Source: Chitinophaga polysaccharea
Lineage (GTDB): Bacteria; Bacteroidota; Bacteroidia; Chitinophagales; Chitinophagaceae
Assembly (NCBI RefSeq): GCF_007829335.1
Contig: NZ_VIWO01000013.1
Coordinates: 62,001 to 126,000 of the forward strand
Direction: 5' to 3'
DNA length: 64,000 bases
Shown here: piece by piece, positions 17,234 to 25,791 of the stretch
Layout: each line of letters starts with the position of its first letter
How positions within the stretch are numbered: position 1 is the first letter of the stretch
The notes under the pieces: model-generated
Told to the model about the DNA's origin: nothing
The model's database searches: none
Seen by the model: the letters and a program-made list of their open reading frames with translations, nothing else
Made by a program: the position numbers and the translations under genes

Positions 17234-17338
17234 AGCAGAAAGCAGAAAGCAAAAAGCTATTGTAGTGGATGATCCTGGCGAATATTTAAATCGCGTTGGT
17301 GATCCGCTACAATAGCTTTTTGCTTTCTGCTTTCTGCT
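17234..17338. repeat. Long palindromic intergenic repeat, copy 2
   Basis: A 105-bp palindrome with 48-nt arms (the outer 32 nt pair perfectly, the inner part has several mismatches) and an AT-rich tip. It shares AAAGCAAAAAGCTATTGT, the outer AGCA-n-AAAGC pattern and GCGA-n-TATTTAAA at the tip with the copy at 9350-9460. It lies just downstream of the lanthipeptide-like gene and could terminate it. Additional AGCAGAAAGC-like repeats lie just left of it at about 17213-17223. Confidence 0.85.
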
Positions 17339-17346
17339 GTACAGCT

Positions 17347-17511
17347 CTACAGCGTAGTGCAGTTTAAAGAGCAAACAGTCGGACAGATATGTCCGCAGCT
17401 GGAATTACTCAATAATTGATTGGGCTGGGCAGGCGTAGCATTTGCGGCCGCATTGAGCTTAGCAATTTTAATAACTCCCAGCTGCATTTTTTTTGAGGTG
17501 TGCTGTTTCAT
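17347..17511 (-). CDS. Class I lanthipeptide-like natural product precursor (54 aa)
   Basis: A 54-codon ORF encodes a leader with KKMQLGVIKIAKLN, close to the conserved leader of Bacteroidota class I lanthipeptide precursors, then an Ala/Asn/Pro spacer and a core SSCGHICPTVCSLNCTTL with four Cys and six Ser/Thr in the last 20 residues. This is the composition needed for lanthionine rings. It should be a RiPP precursor. No LanB dehydratase, LanC cyclase, protease or intact transporter gene lies in the window, so it is an orphan whose enzymes may be elsewhere, or a remnant; the neighbouring ABC permease gene is broken. Confidence 0.75.
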   Translation of the reverse strand: MKQHTSKKMQLGVIKIAKLNAAANATPAQPNQLLSNSSCGHICPTVCSLNCTTL

Positions 17512-17789
17512 TGGTGGCAATTTTTTAAGTTAACAATCACCGAATTTAATCACCCCGGATGAGAACTATTCATCCCCCGCCATAAATCCCTGTTTTACGG
17601 GATGCGCCTCGGGACTGCTGTCACAAGAAAAATTGCTTATTTTCCCCGTACCGGGCGATCGTCCGCTTTTTCAACATACGTTGTTCATAAGCGAACATTT
17701 TGCCGTTGCCAAAAATCTGTAACCTACAGATACAAAGCACTTTACGGGAGTGTCAACTTTCTTGCTACTCCGGTTCAAACTATTTTGAC

Positions 17790-18091
17790 ATGCTAAGAAG
17801 TCATACTAAAGTTGCCTGGAGAAATCTCCTGAAAAACAAAACCTTTTCACTGATCAATATAGCCGGTCTGTCTATCGGCATGGCAGTCTCATTGCACTGG
17901 TAATTGCCGTACCGGTGGCCTATTACTTCATGAGCGACTGGCTGAAAAATTTCCAGTATCGTACAAACATTTCCTGGTGGCTCATCCTCAGTACCTGTGG
18001 CGGTGCGCTGCTTATTGCACTGCTAACCGTCAGCTATCAATCGATAAGGGCTGCACTGATGAATCCCGTAAAATCGTTAAGATCGGAGTAA
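17790..18091 (+). pseudogene. ABC transporter permease (MacB/FtsX type), internally deleted
   Basis: The start encodes a typical N-terminus (MLRSHTKVAWRNLLKNKTFS, then SLINIAGLSIGMAVSL) that hits a stop at 17903. In another frame from about 17888 the sequence encodes the family's last 60 or so residues (VIAVPVAYYFMSDWLKNFQY through MNPVKSLRSE, stop at 18089-18091). The middle, about 700 residues in normal members, is missing. The junction is at CTCATTG, read as TCA-TTG on the left and CTC-ATT-G on the right, consistent with a deletion between short direct repeats. The product cannot work. Confidence 0.88.
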
Positions 18092-18107
18092 GTATTCATC
18101 TTCATAA

Positions 18108-18151
18108 AAAACAGCAAAGGACAAACCACGCGGTTTGTCCTTTGCTGTTTT
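18108..18151. terminator. Bidirectional intrinsic terminator
   Basis: A perfect 20-bp stem with a 4-nt loop, flanked by A and T runs on both sides, lies between the permease pseudogene and the convergent MFS gene. Confidence 0.9.
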
Positions 18152-18164
18152 AAAAGCAATCTGA

Positions 18165-19406
18165 TTATTTCTTCACCAGCTCCGGCTGCATACGCCGGTC
18201 GCGGTTCATTACCCGGCTGATGAGGATCACACTGATCAGCATACAGGCAGCACCAATGAGGAAGTGTATCCCCGGGAAATAGAAAGGCGCTTTATCTGTG
18301 GTAAAGTACGAAAATGTGCTGTTCATGATCAATGGACCAATCACGGAAGCAAGGCTCATCAGGCTGGTTAAAGCGCCCTGCAGCTCGCCCTGCTGATTTG
18401 CGGGCGCATGACCGGAAATCACGGATTGCAGGGAAGGTCCGCAAATACCACCCAGGCAATAAGGCACCAGGAACACGAACATCATCCAGCCCTGCGAAGC
18501 AAAGGCAAAGAGTATTAGTCCGAATGTGTAGAGACATAAACCGATGTAGATACTCTTTTCATTCCCGATCTTCGGGTTGATGACCCTGGTTAACCCCGCT
18601 TGTACAGCGCCTACCAGCACTCCTACTACTGCCAGGGAAATACCTACCATTTGCTCACTCCAGTGAAAACGATAGATGGTAAAGAAGTTCCAGTTACCCT
18701 GCACAGACTGTGCTCCCAGGTAAATCAGGAAAAAGCTGAGTGCCAGTCCTCCGATTTCAGGATGGGAAGTTAGAAACTTGAGGGAGCCAAAAGGGTTTGC
18801 TCTCTTCCACTCAAATGGACGGCGGTTTTCTTTACTGAGGGATTCGGGCAACAGGAAGTAGCCATACAGGCAGTTGAGCAAACACAGGGCCGCGGCAGCA
18901 TAAAACGGTGCACGGATACCCCATTTCGCTAACAGTGCGCCCAATGCGGGGCCCAGCACAAAGCCCAGCCCAAAAGCAGCGCCAATTAATCCGAAGTTTT
19001 TCGCTTTAGTGGTTTCGTCGGTGCTTACATCCGCGATGTAGGCAGAAGCCGTAGTAAAGCTGGCGCCGGTAATACCGGCAATTACGCGGCCTACAAACAA
19101 CCATCCAAAAGAAGGCGCCAGGGCCAGGATTACGTAGTCGATACCAAAACCGAATAATGATAATAACAATACGGGGCGACGACCATACTTATCGCTCAGG
19201 TTACCCACCACTGGAGCAAATGAAAACTGCATGATAGCAAAAACTGACAATAACATAGCGCCATACGGACTGGCCTGATTTACCGGGATGCCTTTCAGCT
19301 GCGCAATCAGGTCGGCCATGACAGGAATAATTAATCCCCATCCCATTATATCTATCAACAATGTGATAAAAATAAAGCTCATGGCGGCTTTCTTCGAAGT
19401 TTGCAT
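18165..19406 (-). CDS. MFS transporter, TetA/DHA1-like drug efflux
   Basis: A 413-residue 12-helix inner-membrane transporter. Motif A is NLSDKYGRRPVLLLSLFGFG (between helices 2 and 3), and GFVLGPALGALLAKWG is the antiporter motif C in helix 5. The start DIMGWGLIIPVMADL is typical of TetA-like proteins, which export drugs in exchange for protons. The substrate is unknown; chromosomal members in soil Bacteroidota are not necessarily tetracycline pumps. It stands alone, ending at a strong terminator. Confidence 0.85.
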   Translation of the reverse strand: MQTSKKAAMSFIFITLLIDIMGWGLIIPVMADLIAQLKGIPVNQASPYGAMLLSVFAIMQFSFAPVVGNLSDKYGRRPVLLLSLFGFGIDYVILALAPSFGWLFVGRVIAGITGASFTTASAYIADVSTDETTKAKNFGLIGAAFGLGFVLGPALGALLAKWGIRAPFYAAAALCLLNCLYGYFLLPESLSKENRRPFEWKRANPFGSLKFLTSHPEIGGLALSFFLIYLGAQSVQGNWNFFTIYRFHWSEQMVGISLAVVGVLVGAVQAGLTRVINPKIGNEKSIYIGLCLYTFGLILFAFASQGWMMFVFLVPYCLGGICGPSLQSVISGHAPANQQGELQGALTSLMSLASVIGPLIMNSTFSYFTTDKAPFYFPGIHFLIGAACMLISVILISRVMNRDRRMQPELVKK

Positions 19407-19752
19407 ATGATTTGGAGATTTACGGGTTTGGCTGTTTAAATACTAATGACGATACAATAAATGGTTTCCCTCCACCGCTGAAGAATCCATTCTCAAAATT
19501 AGCAGTACAATCTTCTTTCTTAAAACATGTTTAGGCTAGCATACGGACAATATCGGTAAAAGCACCTGTTCTGCCGGTAAAAACGGTAAACGGCAAAAAT
19601 AGGAAAAACCGGGGAATCCTTGATAGCTGGGGCAAATAGCTGTTATAACATTTTTATTTTTCCGCGTTCACCAGCGAAAATTATCGGCAAAAAATTAGCC
19701 CTCCGCCTACAACGAAGGGCTATTAACAATAAACCGGATCCTGTAAAATAAA
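19407..19752. other. Intergenic region upstream of the MFS gene
   Basis: This 346-bp AT-rich stretch must hold the promoter of the minus-strand MFS gene and the terminator of the GH105 gene. Apart from that hairpin at 19694-19722, I see no gene, RNA or repeat. Confidence 0.5.
19694..19722 (-). terminator. Terminator of the GH105 gene
   Basis: Arms AGCCCT and AGGGCT flank a 13-nt loop on the minus strand, followed by AATTTTTTG, about 30-60 bp after the GH105 stop codon. Confidence 0.65.
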
Positions 19753-20871
19753 TCATTTTAATTTATACACTTCCGTACCGGCCAGCAGGAAACACCCCAA
19801 TCCATAATCTTCAAAGTCGGGTACTTTATCGAAAGTCAACGGCTGACCATCTTTGGGTTCTTTGCCCGTTCCCTGTACATATCCGAGGCGACCATTGGTA
19901 TCCACACATTGGGTCGACAATGTTTTCCAGGCCCTGGTAACAGCCGGCAGGTATTCATTCCGCGGTAATAATCCGTGGTTAATGCCCCAGGCCATGCCGT
20001 ATACAAAAAGGGCGGTGCCGGTCAACTCCAGGCCGCCGTAATCATTGGGATCCTTCAAACTTACGTTCCAGGCACCATCGGTACGTTGTAACGACAACAA
20101 TGCAGCCAGCATGTCGCGGTAGTCCCGGAGATATTCTGCATAGTGGGGATCGCTGGCAGGCAATAATTCCAGCGTGCGCACCAGCGCCGCCACCACCCAG
20201 CCATTGCCCCGGCTCCAGTAACATAGCTTGCCATCCGGGGTGGTATACGGCGGTACAAAGTCCTTGTCGCGCCACCACAAATGATCAGCGGCATTGTACA
20301 ACCCCTTTTCTCCATGATGATATTTCGTATAGGCATACATGGTATACATGCGATTAAAATAACTGGTATCCTTATACACTGCTCCCAACCGGGCATATAC
20401 CGGCATCGCCATTTGCAGGGCATCAATCCACCACCAGTCATCCACTTTTGAAGAGGCTTTCATATTGTCCATCGCCACTTTAATATCCCGGATCCTCTCT
20501 TCCTTTTTATCTAACAGGTACAGGTCGATATAGGTTTGTCCGCAACATTGGTTATCTGCGTTCCTCACCATGGTACCACCCCATAACCCCCATTGGTGGC
20601 TGTTGCCCCAGGATACGGCATAATCATAATACGCGGGCTGCCGGTCTATCCCATACAGCGCCATCAGCCCTTCATAGTATACCGCCCGGGTCCACAAATT
20701 GGAAGGCCGTTCCTTATTGGTGAAGGTAGGCTTGCCTGGATCCGGCCACTTTTGCATAAAATACTGATTGGCTAGTTGCAGCTGTGATAAAATCGCGTTA
20801 CGCGGCGGCAGCTGCTGTGCAAACACCAACTGGCTAAAAAGGCAAAAAACAAGGTACCCGTACTTCTTCAT
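19753..20871 (-). CDS. GH88/GH105 unsaturated glucuronyl/rhamnogalacturonyl hydrolase
   Basis: A 372-residue secreted enzyme with a signal peptide (cleavage after LVFAQ). The (alpha/alpha)6 barrel shows family features: the NLWTRAVYYEGLMALY helix, DDWWWIDALQMAMPVYARLG with the catalytic Asp region, and LCYWSRGNGWVVAALVRTLE. GH105 enzymes hydrate and release the unsaturated uronic acid left by rhamnogalacturonan or other uronan lyases, in the periplasm. The GH28 gene nearby (25.8 kb) also targets pectin. It appears to be transcribed alone. Confidence 0.9.
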   Translation of the reverse strand: MKKYGYLVFCLFSQLVFAQQLPPRNAILSQLQLANQYFMQKWPDPGKPTFTNKERPSNLWTRAVYYEGLMALYGIDRQPAYYDYAVSWGNSHQWGLWGGTMVRNADNQCCGQTYIDLYLLDKKEERIRDIKVAMDNMKASSKVDDWWWIDALQMAMPVYARLGAVYKDTSYFNRMYTMYAYTKYHHGEKGLYNAADHLWWRDKDFVPPYTTPDGKLCYWSRGNGWVVAALVRTLELLPASDPHYAEYLRDYRDMLAALLSLQRTDGAWNVSLKDPNDYGGLELTGTALFVYGMAWGINHGLLPRNEYLPAVTRAWKTLSTQCVDTNGRLGYVQGTGKEPKDGQPLTFDKVPDFEDYGLGCFLLAGTEVYKLK

Positions 20872-20977
20872 CTTGGTTATTGATTGCTGTTAACGTGGAA
20901 TGAGCAGAATATATAACTTCTATTTAACTGTCAATTTAACAATTAAATACAAGCTATGCAATAACCGGGGAAATGTT

Positions 20978-21688
20978 TTATTTCTTCAGCAGGCGATTGT
21001 TGATGATTTTCTCCATCACGGCGTCTTTCTGGTACTTGCTCACCGGCACCTGGTGCGGACCTACATGCAGTATATTCCCTTCAATGGCGGTGATACCTTT
21101 CATATTTACGAGGTAAGACTTATGTGGTTGAATAAACTGCCGGGCGGGCAACATATCTACCACCGACTTCAGGGTGGCATGGGTAATCATCTTCTTATCG
21201 GTAGTATACACCGCCACATAATTTTCCAGGGCTTCCACCAGCAGGATTTCGTCGTATAATACTTTTTCCAGGCGGCTGTCTGTCTTAATAAAAACATAGG
21301 GCTGTTCTGCAGTATCCTGGCTGGCAAAGTAATCATACGCCTTATTAGCTGCCTTTAAAAACCGTTCAAATGAAATCGGCTTTAACAGGTAGTCCAGTAC
21401 GTCTAGCTCAAATCCCTGCATGGCGTACCTTTCATAGGCAGTGGTAAAAATAACCCTGGGAGGATTCGGAAAATTTTTAAGAAATTCGACCCCGGAAATA
21501 TAAGGCATTTCTATATCGAGGAACAACAGATCCACTGGTTGCTGCTTTAGCACGGTATTCAGTTGTACGGCATCTTCACAAATAGCCACCACGTCCAGGA
21601 ACCCGGTTTTCTCCGCATATCCCTGTAACCCTTTCCATGCCAGGGGTTCGTCGTCGGTAATAATACATCGGATGCTTAGGTTACTCAT
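20978..21688 (-). CDS. LytTR-type response regulator
   Basis: A 236-residue regulator: receiver domain (about 6-120) with acidic pocket DDEP, phosphoacceptor Asp in LLFLDIEMP (about residue 58), TTAYERYA and Lys in DYLLKPIS, followed by a LytTR DNA-binding domain (about 135-236; RQFIQPHKSYLVNMKGITAI). It overlaps the histidine kinase stop by one base (TGATG), so it is co-translated with its kinase. Targets are unknown. Confidence 0.93.
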   Translation of the reverse strand: MSNLSIRCIITDDEPLAWKGLQGYAEKTGFLDVVAICEDAVQLNTVLKQQPVDLLFLDIEMPYISGVEFLKNFPNPPRVIFTTAYERYAMQGFELDVLDYLLKPISFERFLKAANKAYDYFASQDTAEQPYVFIKTDSRLEKVLYDEILLVEALENYVAVYTTDKKMITHATLKSVVDMLPARQFIQPHKSYLVNMKGITAIEGNILHVGPHQVPVSKYQKDAVMEKIINNRLLKK

Positions 21689-22713
21689 CAGCGCAAGGTA
21701 AGTTTTAATGCGGCCACGAAAGTATTGTCTTGTATTTGTGTTGTCAGCGTATGTTTATCGGGGTACAACAACTCCAGCCGTCGTTTCAGGTTTTCCAACC
21801 CTATACCACCGGTTTTGCTCCCCGGTACATGCGCCGGTATGTCGTTGCTAACGGAAAAAAGTATCCCATCCTCCGCCTGTTGCATGGCAATATTCACCTT
21901 GAAATGCCCGCCGGCGTATTTAAACGCATTTTCCGCCAGCGGTAGAAATAGCAAAGGATACACCTGCTGGCTACCCAACTGTTCATCGAAATGTACGGAC
22001 AATTGCAGCTTGGACGAAGACCGGATCTGCTGCAAGTCGATAAAATGCCGGAGATATTGTATCTCACTGCTGATATCCACCATCTCCTGCTGATCATATA
22101 GCTGGTAGCGCAGTAACTCAGCAAACCGTTCCACTGTTTTCTTTGCTGCCGCTACATCCTCATCCATCTGGAAATAAATGGTGTTTAAAGCGTTGAAGAG
22201 AAAATGCGGATGATACTGCGCTTTCAGGAACTTCAACTCTGTAGCTAATTTATCATTGGTAATTTTTTCCAGCTGCAGCCGGTTCTGCACGTATGCCTGC
22301 AAATAGCCGTTACTGCGTCGGAAACCGTAATAGATGAGGGCATACAATAACGGGATCACATTAATATCCGCCAGGTCGAACCATTGCAAACCATCATCTG
22401 TGAGCGCGGCAAATGGCGTCAGGAATAAGTTCTGTATCATGATACTCAGTAAAAAGATAGCCCCCAGCTCCCTGGCAATTCTGCCGGTAGAAAAATTGGA
22501 TTGCCACTTTTTGTCGAAATAACGCAACAAGCCATTCAGCAACCATAAAAACAGGTAAGCCACCAGGATGCTCATGCCCACCTCTGTGATGTTGAGCCGG
22601 AGCGGACGATGCCAAAACTGCATCCCCGAAAGACTATCCGTGAGCAGCCGGATCGTGTAATATACCAGCGCGCCGTAAATGGCGGGGAAAATATATCTCC
22701 AGAATATTTTCAT
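21688..22713 (-). CDS. LytS-type sensor histidine kinase (His_kinase family PF06580)
   Basis: A 341-residue kinase with four hydrophobic segments in the first 140 residues and no extracytoplasmic sensor domain. The phosphoacceptor His is in LKAQYHPHFLFNALNTIYFQ (about residue 170), and the ATPase domain has LPLAENAFKYAGG (N-box) and SKTGGIGLENLKRRL (G-box). It is paired with the LytTR regulator. The signal is unknown; an acyltransferase gene lies 22 bp upstream on the same strand and may be in the same transcript. Confidence 0.93.
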   Translation of the reverse strand: MKIFWRYIFPAIYGALVYYTIRLLTDSLSGMQFWHRPLRLNITEVGMSILVAYLFLWLLNGLLRYFDKKWQSNFSTGRIARELGAIFLLSIMIQNLFLTPFAALTDDGLQWFDLADINVIPLLYALIYYGFRRSNGYLQAYVQNRLQLEKITNDKLATELKFLKAQYHPHFLFNALNTIYFQMDEDVAAAKKTVERFAELLRYQLYDQQEMVDISSEIQYLRHFIDLQQIRSSSKLQLSVHFDEQLGSQQVYPLLFLPLAENAFKYAGGHFKVNIAMQQAEDGILFSVSNDIPAHVPGSKTGGIGLENLKRRLELLYPDKHTLTTQIQDNTFVAALKLTLR

Positions 22714-22735
22714 ACTATCAGTAAGTTACAACTAT

Positions 22736-23947
22736 TTATGCGCCCATAGTTAAAACAGAGGGGGTGTCGACCACCACGGCATTTTCTTCGATGGTTTTCT
22801 TTCGTGGCAGCGGCTTCATTCCAAATAACAGGCGCATAAAAGCATATGGCCGGATAAACAAATGGAAGAGCGTCATGCTGACGAAAAAGGTGACCACTAC
22901 GGTAAACAGGTACTTCATACCTATACCGTCGGATACCTGTACCAGGTAGTAGGTCAATATAACGATCACCGTTTGGTGTAATATATAAAACGGATACACG
23001 GCCTCGTTCGCATAGCCTAATACGCGGCTGGGCTTATTGAGATATTTCTTCCCGTAACCAATGGCGGTAAATACCCACATCCAGGCACACAGCGCATGTA
23101 TGGCCACTGCCAGGTATCTCACTCCCATGGGAAAGCCAGGCAGAAAATGGATGGCATCAAGGTGCGTCCAGCGGAGATAGTCGATAAATACCAGGCTAAT
23201 AAAGCCAATGGCGAGGGATAAGCGGCGATTACGTTCCAGGCTGTCCATTAACATCGGGCAGGCAATACAAAGGAAGCCGGCCAGCAGGAATAACAGGTAA
23301 TAAGGTGCATACAGGTAATCGTGTACCAGGTCGCCGGTAGCGCGATATCTAAACACCAATGAAGCATACAACACAATGCTGGGCAGCATTAACAGGTATA
23401 CCCTTGCGCCTTTTGCCAAAACAGCAAACTGTTGTAAAAACCGTTGTCCATTAGGTTTGCCCAGCCATACAAAAAGTGGCGCGCAAACAATATCATATAC
23501 CAGCAGGTAGCAGATAAACCACAGGTGATGCCAGCTCATATTGCCTTTGGGATATACGCCGGTAGTAAACATTTCTCCATAAAACTGCCAGAAATTGCCT
23601 TTATATCCCTGGGTAAGCCTTTCCAGGTATACCTGTGGTGGCACAATGACCAATATGCCCAGTAACAGCGGGATAAACAGGCGACGGAAACGCAGTCCCA
23701 GGAAGCCGCCACCGGTCCTATGCTGCAGCATATAATAGCTGACCGTACCGGAAATAAAGAAAAGCAGGGGCATGCGGAAGCGGTGCAGAAAATCATTCAT
23801 TTCCAACAGCACGTGGCTGGTTTCCGGGTTCTTGATATGCCATTCCCAATAGGCCACATAAGGCATGGCGGAATGGAAAAACAATACGCCAATGATGGCG
23901 ATAATACGAAGCCAGTCGAGGTAAGTTTGTCGGGAAGTGGTTTGCAT
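22736..23947 (-). CDS. Acyltransferase 3 family membrane protein
   Basis: A 403-residue protein with about ten membrane helices and the family's N-terminal pattern: DWLRIIAIIGVLFFHSAMPY, with the conserved His, and NDFLHRFRMPLLFFISG with the Arg-rich follow-up RFRRLFIPLLLGI. Such enzymes O-acylate sugars of surface glycans, antibiotics or lipids. No glycan cluster surrounds it. It precedes the LytS kinase gene by 22 bp and may be co-transcribed with the two-component pair. Confidence 0.88.
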   Translation of the reverse strand: MQTTSRQTYLDWLRIIAIIGVLFFHSAMPYVAYWEWHIKNPETSHVLLEMNDFLHRFRMPLLFFISGTVSYYMLQHRTGGGFLGLRFRRLFIPLLLGILVIVPPQVYLERLTQGYKGNFWQFYGEMFTTGVYPKGNMSWHHLWFICYLLVYDIVCAPLFVWLGKPNGQRFLQQFAVLAKGARVYLLMLPSIVLYASLVFRYRATGDLVHDYLYAPYYLLFLLAGFLCIACPMLMDSLERNRRLSLAIGFISLVFIDYLRWTHLDAIHFLPGFPMGVRYLAVAIHALCAWMWVFTAIGYGKKYLNKPSRVLGYANEAVYPFYILHQTVIVILTYYLVQVSDGIGMKYLFTVVVTFFVSMTLFHLFIRPYAFMRLLFGMKPLPRKKTIEENAVVVDTPSVLTMGA

Positions 23948-24042
23948 GATGGTAATTTTCTACAAACCTATCCCCCAGCCACCCGGTGGAAAAAGATATT
24001 TGACGCATGGACGGTTTTTGTTGGTCAATGGACAAATCATGC

Positions 24043-25686
24043 TCAGGCGGGCGCCTGGTAAATGCGCTGAATAATATCATCCATCGGCGTTTCCGGCGCC
24101 AGGGCGCCCCAGGTAATATTCCTGTCGGCCGACAGCCGGGCCTGGCAGAACGCCTGCGCTATGGGTGCAGGAGCAATGCGGATCAATTCAATGGCCTGCA
24201 TGGCCAGGGCCATTTTTTCTATGATAGCGCGGGCATTGTATTCCAGGTGGGTCGGTTGAGCGAGTAGCTGTTGTAGTTGCTCCAGCTGTTTATCCAGGCG
24301 GGGATCCAGTCCCTGTGCTTTCGTGTAGTAATTCATGAGCGCTTCCAGGCTCCTGGGTTCCTTGTGTACAGACCTGAGCACATCTAATGCCTGGATGTTA
24401 CCTGAGCCCTCCCAGATAGCGTTTACCGGTACATCGCGATATAAACGCGGCAGTATGGACTCTTCCACATAGCCATTGCCCCCCAGGCATTCCACGGCTT
24501 CTCCCAGCGCCAGCACCGCTCTTTTGGTATTCCAAAACTTTCCGATGGCGGTAGCGATGCGGGTAAAATACAGGGCTTCTTCATTTTGCAGTGCCTCGTC
24601 GAAGCCGAGCGCCAGCCGCATAGCCAGCGTGGTAGCGGCTTCCGATTCCAGGCACAGGTCGGCCACTACGTTCTTCATAAGTGGTTGTGCGATCAGTTTT
24701 TTCCCGAAAGCGCTCCTATGATGGCAGTGATGAACGACTTCTGTTAAGGCGCGCTGCAGGGTGGCAGCGGAGCCTACCGCGCAATCCAGGCGGGTATGCC
24801 GCACCATTTCCATGATGCTGGCCACTCCCCTGCCTTCTTCTCCTATCATCTTTCCCCAGGCGGCATGAAATTCTACTTCCGCGGAGGCGTTGGATTTATT
24901 GCCCAACTTGTCTTTCAGCCGCTGGAAATAAAGCTTGTTTTTTTCTCCTGTTGGCGTAAACCGCGGCACCAGGAAGCAGCTCAATCCTTTCGTTGTTTGA
25001 GCCAGCACCAGGAAAGCGTCGCTCATGGGCGCGCTGCAAAACCATTTGCGGCCGGTAATTTTATAGCTGCCATCACCTGCCGGTACGGCAAAGGAGATGT
25101 TGGCCCGCACATCACTGCCGCCCTGTGGTTCGGTCATGGCCATACCGAAGGTGACGCCCTTTTTTTCGAAATAAGGAAGGTGTCGTTCGTCGTACGTATT
25201 GGATAATACCAGGGGAAGCCATTCTTTGGCAATGTCGCCGGCTATTTTCAGCGAGGGCACTGCAGCAAATGTCATGGTAAGCGGACAGCTGCTACCCTCA
25301 TCAATTTGCTGCTTCAGGTAAGCCAGCAGGCTATGTGCCACGTAGGCGCCGGGCAGTTCGGTCCAGGCAATGGAATGAAAGCCATACCGGATGGCTACGG
25401 TCATCATTTCGTGGTAAGCAGGATGGTACGCTACCACATCGAGACGATTACCGAAACGGTCATGGGTTTTTAATACCGGCCCATATTTATTGGCGAGTTC
25501 CCCGGCCTGTATCATTTGCCGGCTACCCATGACGGCGCCGAAAGCGGCGCCCAGCTCCATGGCCCAGCCACCGCCGTAAGCCTTCACCGCCTGCTGTAAG
25601 GCGGCATGGGTGGTAAAGGAATTGTAGTCGGCCAATACAGGCGCCTGGTTCAGCGAGGTCTGGAAATCAAAATCGTGGGGCAACAT
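24043..25686 (-). CDS. Acyl-CoA dehydrogenase, AidB-like
   Basis: A 547-residue flavoprotein. The sequence has an N-terminal AidB-type extension, the FAD/acyl-CoA region MAMTEPQGGSDVRANISFA, KWFCSAPMSDAFLVLAQT, and the C-terminal helices RHTRLDCAVGSAATLQRAL and ECLGGNGYVEESILPRLYRD. The length and GGSDV...SAPM pattern point to the AidB / DUF-extended dehydrogenases, which bind FAD but may have weak dehydrogenase activity; in E. coli AidB belongs to the alkylation response. No fatty-acid genes are adjacent. Single-gene unit. Confidence 0.87.
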   Translation of the reverse strand: MLPHDFDFQTSLNQAPVLADYNSFTTHAALQQAVKAYGGGWAMELGAAFGAVMGSRQMIQAGELANKYGPVLKTHDRFGNRLDVVAYHPAYHEMMTVAIRYGFHSIAWTELPGAYVAHSLLAYLKQQIDEGSSCPLTMTFAAVPSLKIAGDIAKEWLPLVLSNTYDERHLPYFEKKGVTFGMAMTEPQGGSDVRANISFAVPAGDGSYKITGRKWFCSAPMSDAFLVLAQTTKGLSCFLVPRFTPTGEKNKLYFQRLKDKLGNKSNASAEVEFHAAWGKMIGEEGRGVASIMEMVRHTRLDCAVGSAATLQRALTEVVHHCHHRSAFGKKLIAQPLMKNVVADLCLESEAATTLAMRLALGFDEALQNEEALYFTRIATAIGKFWNTKRAVLALGEAVECLGGNGYVEESILPRLYRDVPVNAIWEGSGNIQALDVLRSVHKEPRSLEALMNYYTKAQGLDPRLDKQLEQLQQLLAQPTHLEYNARAIIEKMALAMQAIELIRIAPAPIAQAFCQARLSADRNITWGALAPETPMDDIIQRIYQAPA

Positions 25687-25791
25687 AGTAGTATGTTTTG
25701 GCTATCTAAATTTAACGAAATAAGGCATTGCGTTTATCCTGCAAAACGATTAACATTGCAGCCACCTTCTGATAAGGTAAAATGACCTAAC

